64,000 nucleotides of DNA from CAYJBP01 sp964372025 (GTDB lineage: Bacteria > Bacillota > Dehalobacteriia > UBA4068), in the NCBI GenBank assembly GCA_964372025.1, contig CAYJPF010000002.1:39711-103710 (forward strand). Reading direction: 5' to 3'. The position numbers and the translations under genes are program-made. The notes beneath the pieces were generated by a model, which was given only the letters and a program-made list of their open reading frames with translations, had not been told where the DNA came from and ran no database searches. Below are positions 45,702 to 53,809 of the stretch, in pieces. Numbering within the stretch: position 1 is the stretch's first letter; every line of letters begins with the position of its first letter.

Positions 45702-46312
45702 TAATAATTATTTATATATGATTTGTAGTTTTTGTAAAAAAGAGATTTTAAAAACAAGGAGTAAAAGGAATAACACAAAATTTTGCTCTAGAGAATGTTA
45801 CTTAGAATACAAAAAGAATAAGCGATATCAAGAGTATCTTGCTTATCCGGAACGGTTTTATGGGCAGCAAAATATGCAAAATTTAAAAAAACATTTTTTA
45901 AAGGAGCAAAATTTTAAATGTGCCATCTGTGGCACATTAAATATTTGGAAGGACTCTCCGTTAATATTTGTTTTAGACCATATAGACGGGGATTCTAGAA
46001 ATAACTTTAGAGAAAATCTTAGATTGGTTTGTCCTAATTGCGACAGTCAGTTGCCTACGTTCAAATCTAAAAACAAAAATTCTACTAGAAAAAGATATAT
46101 AAATATAACGGAGCGTACTGTTAGAAATGATAGTACTGGACGGGATGATAACGGTGAACTCTTAACAGATAATGCTGATGACAACGCCGTCGGAATGGAC
46201 TAAACCCCAGCCGCTAGAGAGTAGATAATTCCGCACCTACAGGCATTGCCCATGGTGAAGACGTACTCCAGACCACAAACATATTATTGGTAGCGAAAGC
46301 TATAGTGGTACG
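45702..46312 (+). mobile_element. Group I intron in the anticodon loop of the opal tRNA
   Basis: 611 nt between U34 and C35 of the anticodon, similar to the insertion site of known tRNA-Leu introns. The 5' exon end AGTCTT pairs with GAGATT (45742-45747), with the required U-G pair at the splice site. Core-like sequence GGTGAAGACGTACTCCAGACC lies near 46254-46274, and CCCCAGCCGC near 46205. The last intron base is G46312. The HNH gene starts 16 nt inside the intron, near P1. Confidence 0.72.
45718..46203 (+). CDS. HNH endonuclease inside the tRNA intron
   Basis: 161 residues. An N-terminal zinc-binding segment (CSFCKKEIL, CSRECYLEY) precedes the HNH core CAICGTLNIWKDS, VLDHIDGDSRNN and VCPNCDSQL. 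It would cleave intron-less tRNA copies to copy the intron. No TGA in its frame, so it can be made without the suppressor tRNA that it interrupts. Confidence 0.9.
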   Translation: MICSFCKKEILKTRSKRNNTKFCSRECYLEYKKNKRYQEYLAYPERFYGQQNMQNLKKHFLKEQNFKCAICGTLNIWKDSPLIFVLDHIDGDSRNNFRENLRLVCPNCDSQLPTFKSKNKNSTRKRYINITERTVRNDSTGRDDNGELLTDNADDNAVGMD

Positions 46313-46424
46313 CAAAACTATAAAAAAGGGCTTCCAACCCCCTTGGTCTCTGTTCGAGTCGGAGTACCCGTGCTAACGAAGTGGAAAACTTTATTTCCCT
46401 TCATAACTAAATTCAAAATTATTT

Positions 46425-46829
46425 ATGAAACAAAAATTCTTTACTTTTGCTGAGGCACTCCTTAAAGTGCAAGCTAACCCTCAATATCTAGCGATGACTA
46501 GAGCTAAATATCAATCTAATGGGTGCTCTTCTTTTGTTGAGGAAATTCTTCCTATGTTTGGCGCAGATAATCCTTATCCAATGCTCCAAATGACAACTGT
46601 ATGCGATGAGTCTATTCGTACACAAACATACATTCCCACCCAAGATGATATGCATTCTTGCAATTGGTACATCATAGATGTATCTACAGAAATGTCTCTT
46701 CCTAAAGAAGTAGCTAAACCCCTCAAGAAAACTTTTGACGCCCCTAAGCAGGATGTCCCTAAAGAAGATCGTGAGGAGCAAATCATTCGCCAACTATATG
46801 GCCTAATTAAACTTTTTAAGGATGAGTAA
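46425..46829 (+). CDS. DUF2829/Tad2-like protein, possible anti-Thoeris protein
   Basis: 134 residues. The FTFAEALLKVQANP start, YPMLQM in the middle and TYIPTQDDMHSCNWYII near residue 90 match the conserved frame of the DUF2829/Tad2 family (FGEAL ... DM ... SQ/TD-M-x-W-x-I). Tad2 proteins bind the gcADPR-type signal of Thoeris defence. A charged C-terminal tail is added here. It overlaps the GroEL start by 8 bp. The match is by eye only. Confidence 0.5.
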   Translation: MKQKFFTFAEALLKVQANPQYLAMTRAKYQSNGCSSFVEEILPMFGADNPYPMLQMTTVCDESIRTQTYIPTQDDMHSCNWYIIDVSTEMSLPKEVAKPLKKTFDAPKQDVPKEDREEQIIRQLYGLIKLFKDE

Positions 46830-48330
46830 ATTATTTTTTGATTCAGACGCAAAATCTTTATTAAAAAATAGCATTGATGAAATTGCATCAGCAGTAGCGA
46901 GTACGTTCGGCCCAAACGGACGTACCGTTATTATAAATGACGGGAATGAGCCCAAAGTGACTAAAGACGGGGTGTCTGTTGCGAGAGCAATAAGTTCATC
47001 TAATCCATGTAAAAATACTGGATACTTCTTTATTAAAGAGGCTGCTGAAAAGACTGCTAAAGAGGCAGGTGATGGAACAACTACTTCCACAATAATTACT
47101 CAGCAGCTAATACATTTAGTTACTGAGGCTCTTGAGAAAGGGATTTCCCATAGAGACATTAGGGCCGCATTAGAGGAGGATTTTCACAAAGTGAGTACCT
47201 CCCTATTAAAAGAGGCTACTCCCATCGAAGGTAATTTAGACCTTATCAAGCACATTGCCTTGACTTCATCTAACTACGATGAAGAGGTTGCAGAAGTTAT
47301 TTCTACTATATATAATACTATAGGCTTACAAGGAATAATATCTCTTGAGAAATCTAATTCATTGGATGGTGTGAATTACTCTATAGTAGAAGGAATCCAA
47401 TTGAATCGAGGATTCAATTCTGCGTATTATATCAATGATCACACTAATAAAGTATGTACTCTATCAGAGCCAGATATACTAATATTTGATGGTATCATCA
47501 ATGACGGTAAACAGTTATTTAGATTTTTAGAGGGGTCTGCGAAAACAAACACTCCTTTGGTACTAATTGCACATGACTTCTCTCCTGATGTAGAAAAAGC
47601 TGTTTTAAATAATGTTCGAGGAGAATTGCTCAAAGCAGTCACTATTAAAATTCCAGGAACTGGGGAATATAGAACAGATTTATTAAAGGACATCGCTGTA
47701 TTAACTAACGGGGGAGTAAATACTTCTTGGCAAAATATTACGTTAGGAAAAGCTACCTCAATTACTGCGTCTAGGACTGATACTTCTATAATTGGGGGAT
47801 ACGGAGATACTGCGACAATCGCAGCTAGGGTAGCGGAACTAAAAGCTTCGCTAAACAATGATCTACCACAATATCTTATAGAGGACGTAAATCAAAGGAT
47901 TGCGAAGCTTTCCGGAGGAATAGCCGCTATTTTTGTAGGGGCTCCCACAGAACTAGAGCGTACTGAAAGAATGGATAGGATTGAAGACGCTGTATGTGCA
48001 GTATCTTCAGCCATTTCTGAAGGAGTTGTGCCGGGAGGAGGATTAATTCAAGAGAGACTATCTAATGTATTATCTGAAGATTCTTTATTAAGGCTAGCGT
48101 TGCTCCGTTGCCGTAACATTCTTACTGAGCAATCTCCTTTCTTAACCCCGGAGTATATACAAGCTAATAATGTAGTAGATCCCGCTAAGGTAACGAGAGT
48201 CAGTATTAAGAACGCACTGTCTGTAGTATATATGTATTTATCCACAGATTGCGTAATAGTAAATTCAAATATAGAATATGAATATGATTCTCAACAAAAA
48301 ATTGGGTATAATCAATACGGATCCGTATAA
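46822..48330 (+). CDS. groEL: Chaperonin GroEL-like
   Basis: 502 residues, compared with about 545 in bacteria. Recognised parts: TFGPNGRTVIIND near residue 30, KDGVSVARAI, AGDGTTTSTII (ATP-binding site) near 89, and VVPGGGLIQERL near 403. Folding chaperonins are rare in phages, known in a few large ones. The C-terminal Gly-Gly-Met tail is absent. It lies 1.1 kb before a GroES-like gene and directly upstream of the structural operon, so folding of a virion protein is likely. Confidence 0.95.
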   Translation: MSKLFFDSDAKSLLKNSIDEIASAVASTFGPNGRTVIINDGNEPKVTKDGVSVARAISSSNPCKNTGYFFIKEAAEKTAKEAGDGTTTSTIITQQLIHLVTEALEKGISHRDIRAALEEDFHKVSTSLLKEATPIEGNLDLIKHIALTSSNYDEEVAEVISTIYNTIGLQGIISLEKSNSLDGVNYSIVEGIQLNRGFNSAYYINDHTNKVCTLSEPDILIFDGIINDGKQLFRFLEGSAKTNTPLVLIAHDFSPDVEKAVLNNVRGELLKAVTIKIPGTGEYRTDLLKDIAVLTNGGVNTSWQNITLGKATSITASRTDTSIIGGYGDTATIAARVAELKASLNNDLPQYLIEDVNQRIAKLSGGIAAIFVGAPTELERTERMDRIEDAVCAVSSAISEGVVPGGGLIQERLSNVLSEDSLLRLALLRCRNILTEQSPFLTPEYIQANNVVDPAKVTRVSIKNALSVVYMYLSTDCVIVNSNIEYEYDSQQKIGYNQYGSV

Positions 48331-48334
48331 AACT

Positions 48335-48529
48335 ATGCCCAAACAAGACCCTGCAGTTAAGGAATCTTATAATAATATTCCAGTTATATACTGCGCTAAA
48401 TGTAATTCCCTAGATATTATAGAATGTCTTAATGACTCTATTGGGGAATATTGTAATAAATGTGGCTGTACTATTACTAACAGCACCCACATTTCAAATT
48501 GACTAAAATTAACTAGCAATGAGTGATAA
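48335..48529 (+). CDS. Small zinc-ribbon protein
   Basis: 64 residues from ATG 48335, ending at TAA 48527-48529 after two TGA-encoded Trp codons. Two Cys pairs, YCAKCNSLDI and YCNKCGCTI, form a zinc ribbon. With the standard code it would lose its last 9 residues. It overlaps the next gene by 11 bp. Confidence 0.68.
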
Positions 48530-48788
48530 TAAACTATCATACGACGATTTAAAAACCCTATGCAGCCAACTTCAAGAACAGAACGAAGCTTTTAAAGGAC
48601 AATTGAGTAACTTAATGGGAGAGTATCAAAAAGCTATGGAAATGGTTATGGGAAAGCGACTGGATGCACTCCTTAAAGTAATTGAGTTTAAGGAATCTTT
48701 CTCACCTGAATTTGTTGCAGAAACTATCTCTACAATAGAGGAGATGCTCAAAATTCCCGCTGCGAGCGAGGACAAAGTACTTTCTTAA
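48519..48788 (+). CDS. Small coiled-coil protein
   Basis: 89 residues, helical (YDDLKTLCSQLQEQNEAF; KRLDALLKVIEFKESF). No family recognised. Overlaps the zinc ribbon and the winged-helix-like gene at a 1-bp junction. Confidence 0.65.
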   Translation: MSDNKLSYDDLKTLCSQLQEQNEAFKGQLSNLMGEYQKAMEMVMGKRLDALLKVIEFKESFSPEFVAETISTIEEMLKIPAASEDKVLS

Positions 48789-49204
48789 TGAACACGCCGT
48801 CGCATGGTAACGCAGATGTAGTTTCTTTAAGGACTACATTTGATGAAGCACCTTCTAATTTTTTTATGGTGTGGCTCCAATTCATTCAGCCTTTACATGG
48901 TCTGTCTATGAGGGACATGCGGTTATTGGCAGCAGTGCTATATCATAGATTCCTCCTTTCGGAAGTTATCTTAGACGACGAGCTAGTAGATGACCGCTTA
49001 TTTAGCAAATCTGTTAAAAAAGACATTAGTGCGATGACTGGGTTCTCCTCTAATTCTCTAGAATCTACTTTTTCTAAATTTAGAAAATTAAATATATTTG
49101 ATGGCAGAACTGTTAATAAGAAATATCTTCCCTCCCTTGAAAGAACAGGGGACTATTATAGACTGATTCTACATTTTAAGATAGATAGGAATGAGAAAAA
49201 ATAA
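48788..49204 (+). CDS. Winged-helix-type DNA-binding protein (probable)
   Basis: 138 residues. The segment LSMRDMRLLAAVLYHRFLL and FSKSVKKDISAMTGFSSNSL followed by STFSKFRKLNIFDGR read as a helix-turn-helix with a wing. It could regulate late transcription or join in packaging. Overlaps the next gene by 14 bp. Confidence 0.58.
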   Translation: MNTPSHGNADVVSLRTTFDEAPSNFFMVWLQFIQPLHGLSMRDMRLLAAVLYHRFLLSEVILDDELVDDRLFSKSVKKDISAMTGFSSNSLESTFSKFRKLNIFDGRTVNKKYLPSLERTGDYYRLILHFKIDRNEKK

Positions 49205-49460
49205 TGACTATCTTCCGGAAATATTTGAAAAGGCTGCAGTAGAATTTGATTTACCAGTAAAAACAGTAGAACGCGCCTATAATGAGTATTGAAAATGAGT
49301 GAGGAGCTCTTTAGAAAGCCTATCTATTCCCCCGGATTTATCCGAGGAAGAACTACGTAATGCTTCAAATAGCATCAACATCCCTAGTTTGGGAAAATTC
49401 TATATATCCTATAAAACATATAGAAATATTATTACTAATACAAAAAATGATAAATATTAA
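49191..49460 (+). CDS. Small hypothetical protein upstream of GroES-like gene
   Basis: 89 residues starting at ATG 49191. Two TGA codons in NEYWKWVRSSLE (49290s) require Trp; without recoding only 33 residues remain. Contains a C-terminal basic segment (KTYRNIITNTKNDK). No family recognised. Confidence 0.62.
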
Positions 49461-49821
49461 GAAAATTAAACCTATGTTCACTAAGATGCTGGTAACAGCA
49501 GATGTATATACTCCTGAAGAGTGTATGAGTAATGGCATTATTGAGTCTGATAATGTAGGCCTCCTTAAAGCTACACAAACAGTAGTGGAGGTAGGAGAGG
49601 CCGCTGCACCAATTACAGAAGGCCAAATGGTATTCCTCGACCTTACTAAGTATGTGAAACGTAAGTACGAGAAAGACTCTGCAAAAGCAGATATGGGGGA
49701 TGAGTATTACAACGAGATAGAAACTTTTAATGTCCCTACAATTGTAATGGACGATGTTACATATCTTTTAGTGGATCGTTCTGATGTTCAATTTATTGTT
49801 ACTGAATTTGAAGAGGTTTAG
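49447..49821 (+). CDS. Co-chaperonin GroES-like protein
   Basis: 124 residues from ATG 49447. GroES-like order: IKPMFTKMLVTADVYTPE start, GLLKATQTVVEVGEAA, ITEGQMVFLDL, and a final VTYLLVDRSDVQFIV. This mirrors GroES (VIVKR ... GEVLAVG ... VKVGDIVIF ... EVLIM...DILAIV) with an enlarged roof-side insertion, as in T4 gp31-type caps. Genomic pairing with GroEL supports the call. A hairpin terminator follows. Confidence 0.75.
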   Translation: MINIKKIKPMFTKMLVTADVYTPEECMSNGIIESDNVGLLKATQTVVEVGEAAAPITEGQMVFLDLTKYVKRKYEKDSAKADMGDEYYNEIETFNVPTIVMDDVTYLLVDRSDVQFIVTEFEEV

Positions 49822-49829
49822 ACTCTTAT

Positions 49830-49853
49830 AGCCCTCGATTAGAGGGCTTTTTT
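49830..49853 (+). terminator. Rho-independent terminator
   Basis: AGCCCTC (49830-49836) pairs with GAGGGCT (49842-49848), followed by a T-run. It closes the chaperonin segment before the packaging genes. Confidence 0.88.
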
Positions 49854-49866
49854 ATTATATATCTAT

Positions 49867-50439
49867 ATGAAATTATTTAATTACAAAGATTACAAATTAC
49901 AAATTTCTCCAGAAGCGTATGCCCTAAAACCCTTTGCAAAATTAGTAAAACGTGATAGAAGCAAGGACTATAACCAGTCTAATAAAGAACTCGCTTATTT
50001 ATATTTTATGTATGATCCACGATCGGACTTTTCGTTTGAAATAAATGAAGAAGATCGTAAGGAACGAGTAATAGCTAGTGTGGGACTCTCTCCTACATGG
50101 GAGCCTGATAAAGTTATGCTAGAAGCAATTGAACTATATAAAGAACTCACTACTACTAGTGCTTCTATACTCCTCACAAATACTAGGGTATTGGTGAATA
50201 ACATAAGCCATACATTCTCTAATTTAGACATGTCTGCCCTTGATAGCGACGGTCGCCTATTGCACAATATGGGCCAAATTATGACTGCTGTTAAGCAAGT
50301 ACCTAGTGTTATTAAAGAATTAGCAGAGGCAGAGAAAACTGTTGCTAAAGAAATTGAAGCTGCAGGTAAAATGCGTGGAGATAAACAAAAATCTATTTTA
50401 GAGGACGGACTACAAAATTATTTACATAGTAATGATTAA
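49867..50439 (+). CDS. Hypothetical protein before TerL
   Basis: 190 residues, with a C-terminal charged coiled coil (VIKELAEAEKTVAKEIEAAG). It overlaps TerL by 8 bp. It might be a small terminase-like or packaging factor by position; no motif confirms it. Confidence 0.6.
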   Translation: MKLFNYKDYKLQISPEAYALKPFAKLVKRDRSKDYNQSNKELAYLYFMYDPRSDFSFEINEEDRKERVIASVGLSPTWEPDKVMLEAIELYKELTTTSASILLTNTRVLVNNISHTFSNLDMSALDSDGRLLHNMGQIMTAVKQVPSVIKELAEAEKTVAKEIEAAGKMRGDKQKSILEDGLQNYLHSND

Positions 50440-53400
50440 TACAAATAAATATCAAACAAAGATTACTCAGGAATTACAGGATTCCCTACATCCAGAAATT
50501 TGGGCAGATTTTTTAGATATAGTCAGTAATATAGAGTTTATAAAAAATCTTATTTCTCCAGAGAGGAAATATGCAAAAGATTTGCCAAGGGACGGATCTG
50601 GCAAAATTATAGTAGATCTTTTAAACCCTCATATTATAGAGAATGCAGATTATTTTAGACAAGCTGCCCTACATTATCAGAAGCACGGGTGTTATACTAA
50701 ACTATCTCCAAATAGTAATCCCAAGTCTGAGTATGGGCAATGGATGAAGAGGGAGGTATTAAGATGTTTAGAAGGGATGGTTCGACCAGAGGATGGTGAA
50801 TGAATTACTGGAGATTTGTATTTTTATTTAAATTATCTTCCCATTATTCAAACTAAATTACGTCCAGGAACTAAGATTGGAGACCGTGTTGTGGATTTTC
50901 CAGAATTTTGGGAGGGAGTATACCTTAGATTCCATTACTTAGATCAAGCGCGTAATGGAGGTAAATATGATAATTTTGAGGGAGGTAAGCACGCTGTAGA
51001 AATTGCAAGCAGAGGTAAATCCAAATCGTATAGTGCAGCCTCTATATTATGTAAATATTTTTTATTGGGAGAATCACTTGTTTCGTATGACAAAGTAAAA
51101 TGTTTAGTGGCTTCTTACCAAAAAGAATATCTTATAAAAGATGGTACTTTGAATAAATTTTTAGATGGCATAGATTTTTGTGCTAAATTTACTGAATTTC
51201 CAAGGAGTCGCCTAAAAAATTCTATGTCTGAAATGCAGTGGGTATCTGGGTATATAGACCAAGAGTCTACTATTCCAAAGGGATCGCAGAATGAAATACT
51301 AGGAGTAGCAGTTAAGGATGATCCTGATAAAATACGTGGTAAACGGCCACTATGAGAAGAGTCGACTGTCCCTACTCCAAATGGCATTAGGGTATGAAAA
51401 GATATTAATATTGGGGATGAGTTATTCAGCAAAGATGGTACAATCACTAGGGTAATTGATAAAACTGACTCTGAAATAATGTCTGTATACTGTATAGAAT
51501 TAGAAGATGGTAGAGTAGTTTATGCGGGAGAGGAGCATCCATTTGAAGTCTTGTACAAAAGCGGGAGAAAGTACCAATCTTCTATTATGACTACTATGGA
51601 AATATTAGAAGACTTAAACCCCTTGGAAGGGTCCTCCGCTACATTATTTTTTGAAAACTGCTTAGCTGTAGATTATTTAGATAAAAATATTCCGCTGAAT
51701 GCGTATACTATGGGACTCTGGCTTCCAAAAGCCGAGATTAATCTCTCAATACCTAATAGTATAAAAGTGTTTTTACCCTACTCTGAATGAGAACATGTTT
51801 ATAAGTATATCCCATATAATGTTTGTTCTAAATTTAGAACTAATTATTCCAGACATTTGGAGATTGGGTTTAATATAACTGATCACTACTTATTCTCCGA
51901 GAATTTTTATAAGGATAATTTAGATAAACTAACTAAAGACTATATTTATAATTCTGAAGAAATTCGCAGAGATTTATTATCGGGTATCCTGGACGCCATT
52001 GGAAATCCTAAACGTACTGGTAAAATTTTAGTTAAGCATCCAAATAAGCACTTCATAGAGTTTACCACGCATCTATGTAGATCATTGGGGATGACAGTGT
52101 ATACCAACAACAGGGTACAAGAAGAAGGCATTATTATTATTGCTGATGACAGTAGACTACTAAAATCAAGTAAAAAAGCAGAACTAAGTAATATAGCTAA
52201 ATCACATTTGGTGAAAGTTCGAAGTGTTGTTTATATGGGAGAATTGCCTGCTTTTTGTGTAACTGTGGACCATGAGTCTCATTTACATTTAATTGAGGAG
52301 TATGTGGTGACACATAACAGCAATAAAGTAATCTATGAGGAGTTTGGAGCATTTAAGCAGTTTCTTGACACTTGGCAAACGGCACTTCCTAATGTACAAG
52401 AAGGGCCCACTGCATTTGGTCAAGCTTGGGCAATCGGAACTGGCGGTAGTGAAGGCAGTGATTTTTACGGTGCTTTAGAGATGATTCGATTTCCCGAAGG
52501 TTATAATGTATATGCTCTTCCCAATTTATATGACAAGGGGGCTACGGGACAATCTAAAACAATCTTTTTTTATCCTAGCTTTCTCAACCTAAAGGGCCAC
52601 TATAATAAAGATGGAGTATCTGATGTAATCGGGGCAATACTAGCGGAGCTACAAGAACGTCACAAATTAAAATACAATTCATCTGACCCTATAATGCTAT
52701 CGAGAAGAAAGGCAGAATTTGCCTTCACTATTACTGATGCTATTATGCGTAGGGATAGTAATGTCTTTCCTGCAGACCAATTGAATGATAGAATCCTAGA
52801 ATTAGACTCTAATCCGAAGAATGCAGAATCATTATGGGTAGGAAGACTTATCCAAGATCAGAAAGGAGTAGTCACTTTTGCTCCAGATACTGCTCTAACT
52901 CCAATTACTAAATTCCCACATAAAGATAATAAATTAGAGGGAGCGGTGATAATTTCTAAAATGCCTGAATTAGATTCTTCTGGAAAACCTACTTGGGGAA
53001 GGTATTGTGCAGGAATTGACCCTTATGACAATGACCAAGCAGAGACATTGTCTCTAGGTGCAATTTACGTATTTGATTTATTTACAGACGAAATTGTATG
53101 TGAATATGTGGGTAGACCAGCTTTTGCAGCGGACTTCTATGAAATATGTAGAAGAATGCTTATCTTCTATAATGCACAAGCTAATTATGAGAATAATAAG
53201 AAAGGATTGTTTACTTACTTTTCGCAGCACAATAGTTTGTATTTATTAACAGATGCATTCGATTACCTCAAAGATAAGGACCTAATTAAGGGATCTATCC
53301 TAAATAATACTCATAAGGGAACTACTGCTACTAAGCCTATTCAGTCTTATGGACGTAGACTATTGAGAGATTGGTTACTAAAACCTTTTAAAATAGTTTC

Positions 53401-53686
53401 TTCCATGGAGGTAGATGGGGAAGAAGTAGAAGTAGATAAAACAGTTAATTCTATTAATAAATGTTTTTATAGAGCACTTATGCAGGAGTTAGCAATGTGG
53501 AATATAGATGGCAACTTCGATAGATACGATGCCCTATTAATGGTAATGCTATTAAGGGAACATAGATTAATCTCTTGTGGAACAACTGCTCCATCTGAAC
53601 ATCTTCAGAACAATGATTCCTCATACTTGGGAAATGATGATTTTTTTACTAAAAATTATGATCAACGTCTAAGAAAAATAGATTAA
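50432..53686 (+). CDS. terL: Terminase large subunit with intein
   Basis: 1084 residues including a 324-residue intein. Four TGA codons lie in frame (near 50801, 51353, 51395 and 51788). Walker A is IASRGKSKSYSAA near residue 192; Walker B is VIYEEFGAF directly after the intein; the nuclease part has CAGIDPYDNDQAETLSLG near 860 and FLTDAF-like LLTDAFDYL later. The extein sequence (about 760 residues) is normal for a crAss-type TerL, and the downstream portal gene confirms the packaging module. Confidence 0.95.
51347..52318 (+). mobile_element. TerL intein, class 3-like, with degenerate LAGLIDADG endonuclease
   Basis: Residues 306-629 of TerL. It begins with Pro in PLWEESTVPTPNG, aligning with class 3 inteins that lack Cys/Ser at position 1, and ends FCVTVDHES...VVTHN before extein Ser. 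Block F has the internal Cys and block G the Thr before HN used by class 3. The block B Trp seen in the class is Phe here (EEHPF). The middle holds IPLNAYTMGLWLPKAEI and RDLLSGILDAIGN, matching two LAGLIDADG helices whose catalytic acids are lost. Inserted just before Walker B. Confidence 0.85.
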
Positions 53687-53691
53687 GTAAT

Positions 53692-53759
53692 AAATGCTAA
53701 TAGGTGAAATGAATACTTATGAAATATTATAAAAGTATTGTTTTATTCTATTAGCATTT
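53692..53759 (+). terminator. Nested hairpin between TerL and portal
   Basis: AAATGCTAATAG (53692-53703) pairs perfectly with CTATTAGCATTT (53748-53759); an inner stem AATACTT/AAGTATT lies within. It is placed just after the TerL stop and may be a terminator or RNA-processing site. Confidence 0.6.
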
Positions 53760-53809
53760 GTATATTGTATTATATTGTATATAATACAAACTAATTAAAA
53801 AATAATTTT
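53760..53809 (+). promoter_or_regulatory. Promoter-like motif before portal
   Basis: The AT-rich motif TATATTGTATTATATTGTAT shares its core with the sequence 44570-44590 before the 44622 gene. Both precede the start of late-strand gene sets by about 30-50 nt. A late-promoter role is inferred from the shared core. Confidence 0.35.

Larger units (their letters stand above)
45669..46372 (+). tRNA. Opal-reading tRNA (anticodon UCA), split by group I intron
   Basis: Exon 1 is 45669-45701 and exon 2 is 46313-46372. Acceptor GCGGGTA pairs with TACCCGT; D-arm GTGT/GCAC; joining at U45701 and after G46312 gives anticodon stem ATAGT/ACTAT and loop CTTCAAA, i.e. anticodon TCA, which reads UGA. T-arm CTCTG/CGGAG with loop TTCGAGT. 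The discriminator is G, as in tRNA-Trp. The 26-nt variable region with a stem is odd for tRNA-Trp. An alternative splice that starts exon 2 at 46331 (anticodon TCC) leaves the stem unpaired, so the UCA reading is favoured. It explains the genome-wide TGA use. Confidence 0.72.

Noticed and set aside
46331..46372. Glycine tRNA (anticodon UCC) reading of the split tRNA
   Set aside because: With exon 2 starting at 46331 the anticodon stem ATAGT faces CCCCC and does not pair, whereas the UCA model gives five perfect pairs.
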